Numbered from the stretch's first letter, positions 11,601 to 26,600 are shown. The stretch: DNA of 64,000 nucleotides from Watersipora subatra (GCF_963576615.1 NC_088716.1:62980728-63044727), one strand, 5' to 3'. Made by a program: numbers and translations. The notes: generated from the sequence alone by a model not told the origin.

Positions 11601-14600
11601 GACACCTATGTTGCACCTACTCCTGGACGCCTATGTTGCACCTACTCCTGGACACTTATGTTGCACCTACTCTTGGACACTTATGTTGCACCTACTCCTG
11701 GACACTTATGTTGCACGTGCTCTTGGACACCTATGTTGCACCTACTCCTGGACACCTATGTTGCACCTACCCCTAGACACCTATGTTGCACCTACTCCTG
11801 GACACCTATGTTGCACCTATCCCTGGACACCTATGTTGCACCTACTCCTGGACACCTATGTTGCACCTACTCCTGGACTCCTATGTTGCACCTACTCCTA
11901 GACACCTATGTTGCACATTCCTTCTGCTTATATTTTGTGACACTCATACTTACGTGGTTTCTGAATTTCACTAACTTGTTTTACAGAGGAAAGAGCTGCT
12001 CTGATTGGTCAAAAGTTGGTCCAAGCTCCACCCCAGAAGTACCTGGATGCTACAGGTGCTCTTATCACGTGGCTGGGAGAGGTGGAGGCAGTTCTGGCTG
12101 AGAATGTCTATATAAATGACATTTCTACCATGGAGAAAAATGTTCAACTCTATCAGGTGAAAGCAGCAAAGGCCTTTGGGTTCTAGGAGATGTAATAAAT
12201 CAGCTGGAACAGCTAGTAGTAGCCTGTGTTTTACCATGCCATACACATTTCACGCTGTTACGTTGCTGTGACATATTAGTTTGTATCTAAGTTTCCTGTT
12301 TCTCTAGAAGCACTAGGAGTGTTATAAACAACTTTAAACCATAGAGCAATCGCATTACTTGTCGAACCTGCAGCCATAGAGCAATCGCATTACTTGTAGA
12401 ACCTGCAGCCATAGAGCAATCGCATTACTTGTAGAACCTGCAGCCATAGAGCAATCGCATTACTTGTAGAACCTGCAGCCATAGAGCAATCGCATTACTT
12501 GTAGAACCTGCAGGCTGCCATAGCGGAGCACGTTACAGATGTGGAGTACATAAACAGAACCGGGGAGGATCTTATCAAAAGATCATCTCAAGCGTCTTCA
12601 TCGGCCAGCGATTCACTTCAGTCTCAGCTCTCCGACTTAAACTCCAGGTGGGAGGCTATCCCAAGCGACATACGGGGAAAGCTCGCTCAGCTCTCTCAAG
12701 CTATAGAGAAGCTGAGGCTATTTGAGGTGTGTTCTTCCAGCTAGCCCCTTATTATATACGGCAATGCGCACACTTCATAGTAACTATGAGCTGTGTTTGT
12801 TGTGGCCTTGCATTCCTTCAAAACAGTAAAAGTACATTACGACTTAGAGATGAGCTTGCACCAAAGTTTAGTTGATTTTATCAGAAAGTATCGGTATTTT
12901 TCTATCATTTGCAATTGTTTATGATGTTAGAGGTGATCTGACTGTCAGGATGTTTCAAGATTAAAATCAACAAAACTTGATCGCGGTTAAAACGCTCAGA
13001 AGAAAAATGCATGCGAAGTGAAGTCACTAGTTGCTATCATTGCTATAGTTGATATCTATTGAATTCAAGTTACGTGTCTGTATTCTGTCAGTATCTTTGC
13101 AACTATAGATGTCATAATCATATTTTTGCTTGATTTGAGCATTTTACCCGCGATCAAGTTTAAATCTTAAAACACCCTGACAGTCAGATCACCTCAACCA
13201 TAAAAACAATTGCAAATGATAGAATATTACTGATACTTCCTGATAAAATCTACTAAGCTTTAGTGCAAGTTCATCTCTAAGTAATCATTCACAGAAATGA
13301 TAGTGTATATCTAGCCTCTAGTGCGAGGTCATCGCGTACTGTATAATGGCATTTCCCATATTCATTTAAGGCAATATCCCCATAGAAAGGCCCCTTTTAA
13401 ATATGGATAGTTTGTATTCGGTTAGCAAAGGGAGTAGCGCATGAATAATGTTAGCTATTGCCTGAGTTGACAGTGACGATGTTCAGGATTAGCCTACTGA
13501 TGTTTAATTTAGTGTGATATTTTAGGTAGAAGCGCGCTAAGTTGGAATTTCTATGATTATCATCCTGCATTTAATTAATATATATAACTGAATATAAATA
13601 ATATATACAATCAAATGTAAATAATATATATACACTGTAACTGAATATAAATAATATATACAATCAAATGTAAATAATATATATACACTGTAACTGAATA
13701 TAAATAATATATACAACTGAATGTAAATAATATAACCGAATGTAAATAAAATTCGAATATACACGCTATAACTAATGTAAGCCTATTTTGTATTGCTACA
13801 AAGTTTTCAGTGACTTTAATTGGACACCACAATACAGTATTATATATTAGCGCAAGGAAGAAACCAGTCCACTAGTCCACTCTCATTGTTTACATGTCAG
13901 ATTTTGAGGAGAGACTGTCAATCACCAATTTCAACTGGTTTGTCTGAAAGGGCCATTTACATGAATAAACAATAGAGTTCTGGAGTCACAACAACTTCTT
14001 AACATTTTTCATCAAGCCACGCATTGAAGACTTCAAATGCGCGAATTATTGAGTTTCGCCTTGTCATGTAAACCAGTTGTTAGATGACAATAGAGCCAGC
14101 GGCTCACCACGATCAATCTATAGATATAGTCATGGCGATTGACCATCCCTTCTGCTCTTATCAGCTTGCCTTTTACAGATGCGAGCTATTGTTATAGTTA
14201 GTGTACAACTAAGCATACTCCACTTCATTCATCTATTGAAGTCGCTAGTTACAGGTGATTCAGTTTATTTACTGAAACCGGCCTTTGAACGACAATATGG
14301 TTTGTTTATGACTCGTCTAGCACTACACGCTGCCATTTCAGAGCCAGGTGAATGGGCTGACTCGTTGGATGTCTGATATGGAACATTTTCTTGAAATGGA
14401 ACAGCCGGTAGTTGGTGACAAAGATATTCTTCAAGCTCAGATCAACCAATCAGACGTAAGCTTGTTATCTTCGATAATCTCTTTATGTTAACAGGTACTT
14501 CAACCATCTGACTGCCTCTAAATGTTACCTCGTCTCGTGTCGGGTTTTATTTGCAAATTTAGTTTAATCGTAGCAGCAAAAGTAGTTTTAAAAAGTCAGC

Positions 14601-17600
14601 ATATTTCTGCTTTGTATGTATGTTTAACTTTGTTGTATATATAACTTTGTTGTAAGTATAACTTTGTTGTATGTATAACTTTTATTGGCATTAATAATCA
14701 TCAACAAAATGATGTTGTTCATTACATGCTAAAAAATAAAAAGACAGAAATCAGGAATTATTGAGTGAGTTGAACAAACGTGTTTTAAAAGTTGGTAATC
14801 TGATAGTATTGCCGAGGAATCGGGATATTGAATTGTAGGTTGCAGTAACAAAAAGTTCATAAACTAAAATGTACGATTGTGGATGTAGTACGTTGGTGAT
14901 GTACGATTGTGGATGTAGCACGTTGGTGATGTACGATTGTGGATGTAGCACGTTGGTGATGTACGATTGTGGATGTAGCACGTTGGTGATGTACGATTGT
15001 GGATGTAGCACGTTGGTGATGTACGATTGTGGATGTAGCACGTTGGTGTCACAAAATAGTAACAGTAGTTCAGCTCCATAACTCAGAATAATTCCTTGCC
15101 TGCATTTCCATCAAGAGAATATTACCATATTAGCTATTGAACTGTGTCAGGATGGTTTCATAAATATATATTACATAGATATATACATGTTGATAGGTAG
15201 TATATAGTTTTTATAGATAGATGTTTTTATATTTTTCTTTTTTAAGATGTACATTAGGTATTAATCGTTACTATTAGACGGATTACCGTTGAGTAAGCGC
15301 GTGGTGGATGGTAAGAAGGAACAACAAAAAGGATCCACATGTAGGCAGACACTTAGCCATTAAAGTAGAGACTACCTGCATCCAGCATAAATTATTACTT
15401 ATAGAAAAGGCATTTGATGTTATAAACATGACCAGCAATGCATCATTTGTTAAACATGACTGTATTAAATGCTAGATATACAAGAATACTATCAAAGTGA
15501 AAAGTATGTATTGACTGGCAGCAAATCAATAACTGGCCCTAGCTGAAGTTCGGCTCTATTTCAAGTCTATTTGTGAAGATATATCTTGACAGTATTGTAC
15601 TCTGAATATTCTCTACCTTAATTAAATCTGCCAAAGAAGCTCGACATTCATTGTGCTGTTGCTTTACAATGCTTTCAAGTATTGATGATAAACCTAAAGA
15701 CAGTTTAGAGCAGAAATGTCTGCCTCGATGTCGTACCATTTTGTTAACAAACAAGACATTTAGCTCAGCTATGGCTGATTTTACCAACCCTTTTTTGAGA
15801 CATGGCTGCAGGATTACTAGTGCATCGTTTTACTAAAATAAGGATAATATTAAGGATGTGGTATATTAGACATCCCGAATTAGAAGCACTGTTTTCTGTA
15901 GTGTCATTCTATCATATCTTTAGCATGGTCACCAAATGCGTCTCATTAACATTTCTCATCAACCAAACACTTGGCGATTGAGTCCTATCAGTACAAACCA
16001 GTTTAGTGCACACGGGTCACGGAAAACTTGTTGATCAAAAGCCAAGTGCAGTAGAACTTTTGTGGTTTTGGAATATGTTAGTGAGCAACGTGGGATAGAA
16101 ATCTTTTAAGCTGTATCTCATTAAGACTCGGGGGTAATAAATGTTACGGGGTGTCATAACTCCTATTTGCTCTTCACGTTTATTAAAGTTCAGTTAAGCG
16201 CTTTCTGCTTTAATAGCGTAATAGTGCAAATTGCATACGGATTTAGTGCATCCAGTTTCGTTTGACTAGGTAACTATGTTTATTCTAATAGAGTCCGTTA
16301 CAGGAGGTGACAATTCCTAAAACTAGCAGGGTTATACAATTTCATCAAGATCTGTCCATGCATGTACATACTTACTTAGACACGCCTTACTCACACACAC
16401 AAAACAGTTTCAAACGACTTTGAAATTCGAATGTTAACAATTACATCGGGTCTAAACTTAAATATTTGCTCCAATTTCACATTTGTACACTTAACTTACA
16501 CTTAACTTACACTTAACTTATTAGCTCAATGTAAGAAGAGGAGCTATTCACTTCACCTTATACGCTTTCAATTGCTGTATTAGAGTTTGTACAAGAAGAG
16601 GTTTTGTAGTGTCAACCAGGCCCGTATTCCCTGGGGCGGCTGGCTGGCTGAGCCGCCCCAACTTTTCAGGAATTTTCGGCGGCTATGTACAGTCAAACTC
16701 GGGTAACTCGCCCTCGGATAAAATGTAAAATTTTATTTCAAACACATGGTTAACTCAAATGGATTTGTTTGGTCCGTTCTCACGCAATGATAAATTGCTT
16801 TAGATTACTCGACCTCAACATCATTAACTCGAACAGTTATTTGACCAACGGATACGGGGACAGTTTTTATCGCTGTAGAATATCACTTTATTCCAAGCCA
16901 TGGAGATAAACATCAACTTTTAGTAGTTCCTAGGCATCATTATTATCATCATTGGCTTTACCAAAAATCCGCTTGGCAATGGCTCGTCGAAACTTAAAAT
17001 AAATTCGGCAAAATTGATCTTTGTTAAAACGCTCAAAAAAAAGATGTCTTTTTTCTGAGCGTTTTAACTGCGGTCAAGTTTTGCCTATTTTAATCTGGAA
17101 ACGTCCTGGCAGTCACATCACCTAGAACAACCAAATCTCAAATAATAGAAAAATGTTTATACTTTCCGATAAAATGTTTTAAACTTTACATGAGAGACCC
17201 GGTTGAAGCCTTACATGAGAGAAACCTGTTGGGGGCTCACACCGCCCCCTCCAAACCCCGATGTTCATAACTAGTCGCCTAACAATTGCCGCCCCAACTT
17301 GCAATCAGGGAATACAGGCCTGGTGTCAACACCAATCAATTTGTCTATTAATCTCAGCATTCTATCTAAAGTTAATCAAATAACAGTACAATTTGAAATA
17401 TGTCAATATTAAATTGATATTTGAAAGTTGGTATATGGAAAGATGAGCCTCACGATGGGCGTTGACTATTGTTGAGAAGTATACAAAGATTTAATAGAGA
17501 CAACTTCACAGCATCTGTTGACGACTGAATGAAATGACTGTCTCTTATGGTAGACTCTGACCCACTTTCTAACATTCTCCTTCAACCCGGTCAGCTGTAC

Positions 17601-20600
17601 TCCTTGGCCTCTGCTGGACAACACTGGCAATTTTAAAATGCTAAATGATTAGCAAAGTTTAGCAACCTCTCCTGTTTGCAATTGTTCTGGGGATGTTAGT
17701 ATCTGGGCAGGGTGATGAATGTGCTCAGTCTTGATGCTGTGTCTGTCTGTTCAATGCTCCAATCAATAAGACTTCTCAAACAGAGTGATAAATATAGAAA
17801 TAAAAAGGCATAGATGAGAGTTGTTAGCAATGGCTCGTGTAGAGCAGTGTTTCTGTGTCATAGTCTAAGTCTTTAAGAGAAGGCAGTCACTTAGTCTAAT
17901 GAGCAACAATCTCTCGGAAATCCCAAATCAATAGAACAAGTCCAAGTGTTATTGGGGCACTCAGTGTATCTCTACTTAACGGGCTCTATGGTTGATATAC
18001 GGTATTACTGGGTATCTGGGTATCGTATTGTATTGTTTTATACAACATTGTGTTGTCATGTGCTGCGCTGTATCACTCGTCATCCTACTCTATAGCTGTG
18101 TATGAGAGTGGATAGAGTGTAGTACACATGTTAACTGCACTACTATTATTACAGTGTATAATTTATTATAATGTTTCAAGTTTTTTTGTCATTGCATATT
18201 GTGCTGTGTCATTGTGTATCACATTTTATTGTTCTTTAAATCTGTTCAATATTTCGGATCATTGTAATAACACTTCAATATACGATATTGCCATTCATGG
18301 AGCAATGCATAATCATTAAGAGCCTTTTCTTACATGGTGTCACTGTTTATAGTTGTATATTTCTGTGTATAGTTGTGTATATCTGTGTATAGTTGTGTAT
18401 ATCTGTGTATAGTTGTGTATATCTGTGTATAGTTGTGTATATCTGTGTATAGTTGTGTATCTCTGTGTATAGTTGTGTATCTCTGTGTATAGTTGTGTAT
18501 CTCTGTGTATAGTTGTGTATATCTGTGTATAGTTGTGTATATCTGTGTATAGTTGTGTATCTCTGTGTATAGTCGTGTATCTCTGTGTATAGTCGTGTAT
18601 CTCTGTGTATAGTTGTGTATCTCTGTGTATAGTTGTGTATCTCTGTGTATAGTTGTGTATCCCTGTGTATAGTTGTGTATCTCTGTGTATAGTTGTGTAT
18701 ATCTGTGTATAGTTGTGTATTTCTGTGTATAGTTGTGTATATCTGTGTATAGTTGTGTATATCTGTGTATAGTTGTGTATCTCTGTGTATAGTTGTGTAT
18801 CTCTGTGTATAGTCGTGTATCTCTGTGTATAGTCGTGTATCTCTGTGTATAGTTGTGTATTTCTGTGTATAGTTGTGTATCTCTGTGTATAGTTGTGTAT
18901 CTCTGTGTATAGTTGTTTACCCTGTTGTTTAGTTGTTTATACATGAAGGGAACTTGAGAAATAAAGTCATACTTGATCGGTATGTTGATTGATGTAAAAC
19001 TCCACTCAACAACTAACAATATTTACTCGCTGTCTTTCTTTTTAGAGCTACTAAATGGCCATGGGTAATAACTACAAATGACTTTTTCTGGAAATTTATT
19101 AAATAGCTGTTAAACCAGCAATAGCGGACTGTCTGTCTGTTGATCGAATTGTGTATATCTAAGAGAATAGAATGATCAACACATATCTAACCGCTGGTCT
19201 TCAGCGTATCTTCGCTTCAATTTCGTCGGACGCCTTCTTGTCTTAGGGTCCCGTTGATCTCTCGCTACAGGGTGCACTTACTGACATAGAAATGCTGAAG
19301 GCTGTAGTAGAAGATATTAACAGTAATGGGAAAGTTCTAGTGGCTGGTAGCGAAGAGGAATTTGGTAGCGAGCTGCAAAAAGAGCTAGATAAGATGAACG
19401 AGCGATGGGCAGACATTTGTAAAATGTCTAACGCGCAAAACACACTTCTCAAAGATGCTTTAGGTTGGTGCTTGCAGATCTTCACTACCGCTGTCCATTA
19501 ACTGATGCAGCAGTAGTCCTACTCTTTTGTTGTATTTAGTTGTCTAGTTGGTTATGTATTACCCTTGAAGTTGTATGTAGTCCGCTATGTATTATCCTTG
19601 AAGTTGTATGTAGTTTGTTATGTATTATCCTTGAAGTTGTATGTAGTTGGTTATGTATTATCCTTGAAGTTGTATGTAGTTTGTTATGTATTATCCTTGA
19701 AGTTGTATGTAGTTTGTTATGTATTATCCTTGAAGTTGTATGTAGTTTGTTATGTATTATCCTTGAAGTTGTATGTAGTTTGTTATGTATTATCCTTGAA
19801 GTTGTATGTAGTTTGTTATGTATTATCCTTGAAGTTGTATGTAGTTGGTTATGTATTATCCTTGAAGTTGTATGTAGTTTGTTGCATATTATCCTTGAAG
19901 TTGTATGTAGTTGGCTATGTATTATCCTTGAAGTTGTATGTAGTTGGTTATGTATTATCCTTGAAGTTGTATGTAGTTGGCTATGTATTATCCTTGAAGT
20001 TGTATGTAGTTGGCTATGTATTATCCTTGAAGTTGTATGTAGTTTGTTGCATATTATCCTTGAAGTTGTATGTAGTTGGTTATGTATTATCCTTGAAGTT
20101 GTATGTAGTTGGCTATGTATTATCCTTGAAGTTGTATGTAGTTTGTTATGTATTATCCTTGAAGTTGTATGTAGTTTGTTATGTATTATCCTTGAAGTTG
20201 TATGTAGTTTGTTATGTATTATCCTTGAAGTTGTATGTAGTTGGTTATGTATTATCCTTGAAGTTGTATGTAGTTTGTTGCATATTATCCTTGAAGTTGT
20301 ATGTAGTTGGTTATGTATTATCCTTGAAGTTGTATGTAGTTGGCTATGTATTATCCTTGAAGTTGTATGTAGTTGGCTATGTATTATCCTTGAAGTTGTA
20401 TGTAGTTGGCTATGTATTATCCTTGAAGTTGTATGTAGTTGGCTATGTATTATCCTTGAAGTTGTATGTAGTTGGTTATGTATTATCCTTGAAGTTGTAT
20501 GTAGTTTGTTGCGTATTATCCTTGAAGTTGTATGTAGTTGGCTATGTATTATCCTTGAAGTTGTATGTAGTTGGCTATGTATTATCCTTGAAGTTGTATG

Positions 20601-23600
20601 TAGTTGGCTATGTATTATCCTTGAAGTTGTATGTAGTTGGTTATGTATTATCCTTGAAGTTGTATGTAGTTTGTTGCGTATTATCCTTGAAGTTGTATGT
20701 AGTTGGCTATGTATTATCCTTGAAGTTGTATGTAGTTGGCTATGTATTATCCTTGAAGTTGTATGTAGTTGGCTATGTATTATCCTTGAAGTTGTATGTA
20801 GTTGGCTATGTATTATCCTTGAAGTTGTATGTAGTTGGCTATGTATTATCCTTGAAGTTGTATGTAGTTGGCTATGTATTATGTTTATCATCTTCATATG
20901 AAGCTATTAAAACTAGAAAGAAAACTGTATTATGTCTTCTTATTATTGTTGTCCCCTGCTTTTGTCTTTTGCCTTCTGCTCTCATCTCTTGTCCTCAGCT
21001 CTTGTCTCTTGTCTTCTTCTCTCATCTTTTATCTTCTGCTCTCGTCTTTTGTCATCTGCTCTAGTCTCTTGTCATCTGCTCTCGTCTCTTGTCCTCTGCT
21101 CTCGTCTCTTGTCCTCTGCTCTAGTCTCTTGTCATCTGCTCTCGTCTCTTGTCCTCTGCTCTCGTCTCTTGTCCTCTGCTCTTGTCCTCTGCTCTCATCT
21201 CTTGTCTTTTGCTCTCGTCTCATTTCTTCTGCTCCTATCTTCTGCTCCTATCGTCTGCTCTTGTCTCTTACCTTCTGCTTTCATCTCTTGTCTTCTGCTC
21301 TCATCTCTTGTCCTTTGCTCTCGTCTCTTGTCGTCTGCTCTTGTCTTCTGCTCTCATCTTTTATCCTCTGATCTTGTCCTCTGCTTTCCTCTCTTGTCTT
21401 CTGCTCTTGTCTCTTGTCCTCTGCTCTCGTCTCTTGTCGTCTGCTCTTGTCTTCTGCTCTCGTCTTTTATCCTCTGATCTTGTCCTCTGCTTTCCTCTCT
21501 TGTCTTCTGCTCTTGTCTCTTGTCCTCTGCTCTCGTCTCTTGTCGTCTGCTCTTGTCTTCTGCTCTCGTCTTTTATCCTCTGATCTTGTCCTCTGCTTTC
21601 CTCTTTTGTCTTCAGCTCTTGTCTCTTGTCCTTTGCTCTCACCTCTTGTCTTCTACTCTTGTCTCTTGTCTTCAGCTCTTGTCTCTTGTCCTCTGCTCTC
21701 ATCTCTTGTCTTCTACTCTCGTCTCGTGTCTTCTACTCTCGTCTCTTGTTTTCTACTCTCGTCTCTTGTCTTCTACTCTCGTCTCTTGTCCTCTGCTCTC
21801 ATCTCTTGTCTTCTACTCTCGTCTCTTGTCTTCTGCTCTCATTTTTTGTCTTCTGCTTCAGGCAGCTATTGTAGTCTTTGCGATTGACTCTTGTAGAAAA
21901 AAGTGTGAGCTTAGTAGAAAATATCTCAAGTCTGAATTCATTTCTTACTGATTTTGATGAGGAAGTCTCAGCAAAATTGATCTTTGCAACCAAAGGAGAC
22001 CTTGATGCGAGCTGTGAGAAAGTGAAAGTAAGTGTCACACCTGTACAGTAGTAGTTGTCTCCTCCTGTGTAGCACTAGCATCAGCTGAGGAACCTAGAAT
22101 AGTAGTAATTGTGGTTTCCTGTTTACCACAGGTGTCAGCTGAGCGACCCACTATAGTAGTACATGTAGTTGCAGTCTCCTGCTTAGCATGGGTATCAGCT
22201 GAGGGACTCAGTATAATAGTAGTTGTGGTCTCCTGTCTAGCACCGGTATTAGCTGAGAGTTCCAGTAGAGTAGTAGTGTTCTTCTGTCCTGCATTGATAT
22301 CATTTGGGGGTCATAGTGAGAGGCAATCCCTTTCAAGTCATAGTATTATTTATGCAGACTTAAAAAGAAGATAGCATAATATTTTCTATAGTTACATAAA
22401 ATGATTTGTTGAACTTTCAAAAAAAACTACAATTATGTATTGCCAGGGTCTTGAGGAAAATCTTGAAGCACACAGAGAGCAATTAGAGCTCATTCAAAGC
22501 CTCTCCGCCCAGCTCATGGAAAAATCTCGCCAGGACTCTCTTCCCCGCCTCCTCAACAGACTCAAACATGTTGACAGCAAGTGGCAGGTGAGCCATTATG
22601 TTTCTCTTATCTATAGCTTTGAGGAAAAAAACAAACCAGCAGATCGGCCAGTTGCTAATCACATTGCATGGTAACTAAATGTGCATTGGGACTCTCTGAC
22701 ATAACAGTATCTTTTATAACTATCGTCAAACATTTAACGTGAAATGGCAGTATAAAAGAGATCCAGTCCTCTCCTTTCATAATCTATCATATATTCATAG
22801 CATGCTTCCTCATCTTCATTGCATGAGTCATTGAGACACGCGCATAGAATGTGTCATCCTAGTGGGTGTATTATTGTAGCATATATCAGCCAGCGTAAGG
22901 TCTGACAACATGGCATGTGCTATTACAGTATGGATTATCTTGTCATGTGTTACTATATTCTATGTTATCATAGTTTATTGTCATTGAATATTTCATCATG
23001 GCCAGTGTTAGTATGGTATATGTCATCGTGGCATGTGTTATCATGGCATGTGTCATCATGGCATGTGTCATCGCGGCATGTCTCATTATCTCGTGTGTCA
23101 TCATGGCATGTGTCATCATGTCGTGTGTCATTGCGGCATGTCTCATTATCTCATGTGTCATCATGTCATGAGTCATCCTCGCTTGTCTCATAGCAGCATA
23201 TTGACACCTATTCTATTACAGAAAGATCACTAGCTTGTATAAACATGTGCAGGTATAACATGTGCTATCATAGCAAGTGCTGGTATACCATGTACTATCA
23301 TAGCAAGTGCTGGTATACCATGTGCTATCATAGCAAGTGCTGTTATAACACTAGCTATCATAGCAAGTGCTGGTATACCATGTGCTATCATAGCAAGTGC
23401 TGGTATACCATGTACTATCATAGCAAGTGCTGGTATACCATGTGCTATCATAGCAAGTGCTGTTATAACATTAGCTATCATAGCAAGTGCTGTTATAACA
23501 CTAGCTATCATAGCAAGTGCTGTTATAACACTAGCTATCATAGCAAGTGCTGTTATAACATTAGCTATCATAGCAAGTGCTGTTATAACACTAGCTATCA

Positions 23601-26600
23601 TAGCAAGTGCTGTTATAACATTAGCTATCATAGCAAGTGCTGTTATAACACTAGCTATCATAGCAAGTGCTGTTATAACACTAGCTATCATAGCAAATGC
23701 TGGTATACCATGTGCTATCATAACAAGTGCTGTTATAACACTAGCTATCATAGCATGAACATAGCATGCGCTATTTTAGTAAGAGAAATGAGTTTGTATG
23801 CTTTATTTGCCAGCACATCTCGGAACGACTGACTGCGAAAATAAATGAGTGCTCCGATGTTTCAACTCGCTATTCTGACTTCCTGTCTCTCATTCAAGCT
23901 GAAGAGATGTTTGTGGCTCGAGTAGAAACCAAACTTGAGACAGGAGATGATGAAGCTGTCGATGCGGAAGACATGGCAGCTGAGATGGATGTAAGTTCTG
24001 ATATTTCTATATATACACTAACGGAGAACTCGATGTTGTCTCCACTCTTTTAACAACTACCAAAGCAACTTTTACTACTTTATTATGTTAGTATAATTGT
24101 GACATTCTAAATGCTTTCGGTGTATTCCTCGCCATAACAATTAAATGCATAACATACACTAAGAGAAAATTAGAAAAAATTACTAAGTTGTCTGCTGGAA
24201 GGAAACTGAGAAATTTAAATTGCTTAAAGGAGGTAAAACAGTCGCCTTTCATTTGAAACTTTGCAAGTTGTAAAGATCTTTCTATTGTCTTAGGGCCATC
24301 CACTCAGTGTTCTGATATACTGCTCCTGGTCCTACTAGTACTAGTAGTACTACTAGTACTAGTACTACTAGTACTAGTACTACTAGTAGTACTAGTAGTA
24401 TAGTACAGTATTTACTCTGACCACCATTGCTGCAGGCGACAGGCATGTAAGGTTGAGCTCGTATACTGACACTACGCATTTAGCGTGTGACTTCGCATGA
24501 TATTTTATAACTGGCAAAAATATTGTTCCTCATCTGAACACAGCAACTTGAGAGTCTACTGGAAGAGAAGAATTGCCCGTCATCAACGCTTAACGATTTA
24601 GCTGCCTATTTCAAAGAGCACGGCATACTTGTTGAAGAGACAATTGTTGTTCGAGCAGAGCTGGAGGTCAAACGGGAAGAAGTTATTAATAAGGTGATGA
24701 TACCTGAATACGATTGTTTTGCCTATCTAAACTATGCATGGTAAAGGTATTCAACGTTTGTGCTTGTCTCAGTGAGTGCCTGCATAGACTAATGAGCTTA
24801 AAGGGCAGACAACTCTGTTATGCAGCAAGGTTAACTCGTATAATGCCCGCAATAACAAACAATTTTGTTCAAATAGTTATTAATTAATTTACCAAAGTTA
24901 GTTAACCATTCTCATTCCCAAAAGTGATCTTGTATGACTTTCAGGAATATATGGCATATATATATATATATGGCATATAATATATGGCATATATACATGT
25001 ATATGGCATATAATATATGGCATATATAGTTTTTTGTCTAATTGCCGAAGGTTTCTGTAATTAACGTAGAAGTACTGAAAAATATAAAAATATAATAATA
25101 TAGTGCCATTTGACTGCTAATATTGCATTTCTCAACCGGCAGTACCCTTTCTTTTTCTATTATCACTTTGGTCATGGGCTGTATGACAGGGGAATTTTTA
25201 GTGCATAAAATACTTAGGCTAAAATACATCTTACTGCACCTCACCGGCCTGTTGGTATGCTACAACACAAATTATAAGTAGCTTGAAGCAGCTAGTAGTT
25301 GCTTCTTATTTTAACATAACGAAGCTTCATCGATCATATTTCTACTAGTGTTCACCAGCTGTAACCGATTCTCTGGAAATGAAAGAGTTTAAAAGTTGAT
25401 ATACAAACTGAGCGATGTAAGCATGCTTAGTAATCCCTGTTCATTTATTTTTCTCATAGACCTCTAGCCCAGGTCAGCAATCTCTGCTTAGTTGTATGCT
25501 CAGCATGCGCATTGAGGGTCAGTATTTTCAGCAACTGGAAAACCAGTGTGGTTTGAGATTCAAAACGTTCCATGTGTTCTGTAGGCGAAAGAGAGATTGC
25601 AAGTCCTTGAAAGAGCATCACAGAAGTCGCAGGACACTGAAGTCAAGTTCTCTCAGATGGAACTCTGGATGAATGAAGTGAACAGTCTGTTTAGAGACTG
25701 GACAGCACAGGATTTGTTAGCTGGAGACCTACCCGATGACTTCCAGGTAGGGCGTTAGACACATGTTCCCATATTTCTTAGGCTTTCTATAGCTGATCTC
25801 TGAAGTGATGGCTAGTGTTTGTTCATTACATCGTAATGCGCTGCTTGCAGACCCTGAAGGGAGAATTCGACGAAAGGGACGAGTTTCTAGAGTCTATTGA
25901 AGTGCAGATAAAAGACTTTCAAACTCTTGGCAAAACCTTGGCTGCTGATAGGCTGCAGAAGAAACTCGACTTTATCAAGGTTGAACGACTCCAGTTATGA
26001 GTTTCAAATTTGGGAGCTGGCTCAAAACGGAATATTGCGATTGTCTGGTGAAGATATGTGCTATAAACCGGTTTAAAAAATCTACTAGCAGATTTCCATA
26101 GGTGCAAATAGAGGATTTACTCTGTTAGTATATTGTGACAGTCTGTCAAAGGTGTGCCCCAGTATTTGAACTGGCAGTATCTACTGACACGTCGTCACAG
26201 GTGATGGTAGATGATGACTCACTCAAACAGTATCTGCTAGCAGGATGTCACTTGCCCAAAAATGAGACATAAAAACCATAATCAATAAAATTATAAGCAG
26301 ACTAGTGAAAATAGTTTGTGTAAAATAAGTTTTCAGCAAATATTCCAGTTACATGTTTACTACGCTGTTGTGGAGTAATCTCGGGGATTATTCTCATGAC
26401 ACTCACAAGCAATGAGTGTTATTTTTCTCTTCTGTAGGACGATTATGCGATCGCTCAAATGAATTTCCAAAAATGGCAGCGACCGATAGACTTTGATCCA
26501 AAGTTTCGTCGTACCCAGCAGTTGTTGCACGAAATTGATGATAAAATTTATCTGATAGAGATATACAATGAGGATCCGGAGCACGTTGGCACCCGGCTCG

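Noticed and set aside
11114-12101. Overlapping frames rich in Cys/Thr/Trp (CCTYSWTPMLHL)
   Set aside because: 25-bp satellite read in three registers; the last frame runs into the true exon at 11987 out of its correct phase.
14868-15049. CRISPR-like array
   Set aside because: Direct tandem units with no spacers; eukaryotic context.
19536-21064. Open frames of 450-500 codons in three frames (LYVVGYVLSLK type)
   Set aside because: 33-bp satellite; simultaneous opening on both strands indicates absence of stops in the unit, not coding.
21861-21896. Earlier acceptors for the R8 exon (AG at 21861 or 21874)
   Set aside because: The first brings an in-frame TAG; the second does not fit the phase-1 end of the preceding exon. 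The match to human GLEKTVSL supports 21897.
20868-21951. Leu/Ser-rich open frames resembling membrane proteins
   Set aside because: Consequence of C/T-rich repeat composition; no start or splice context.
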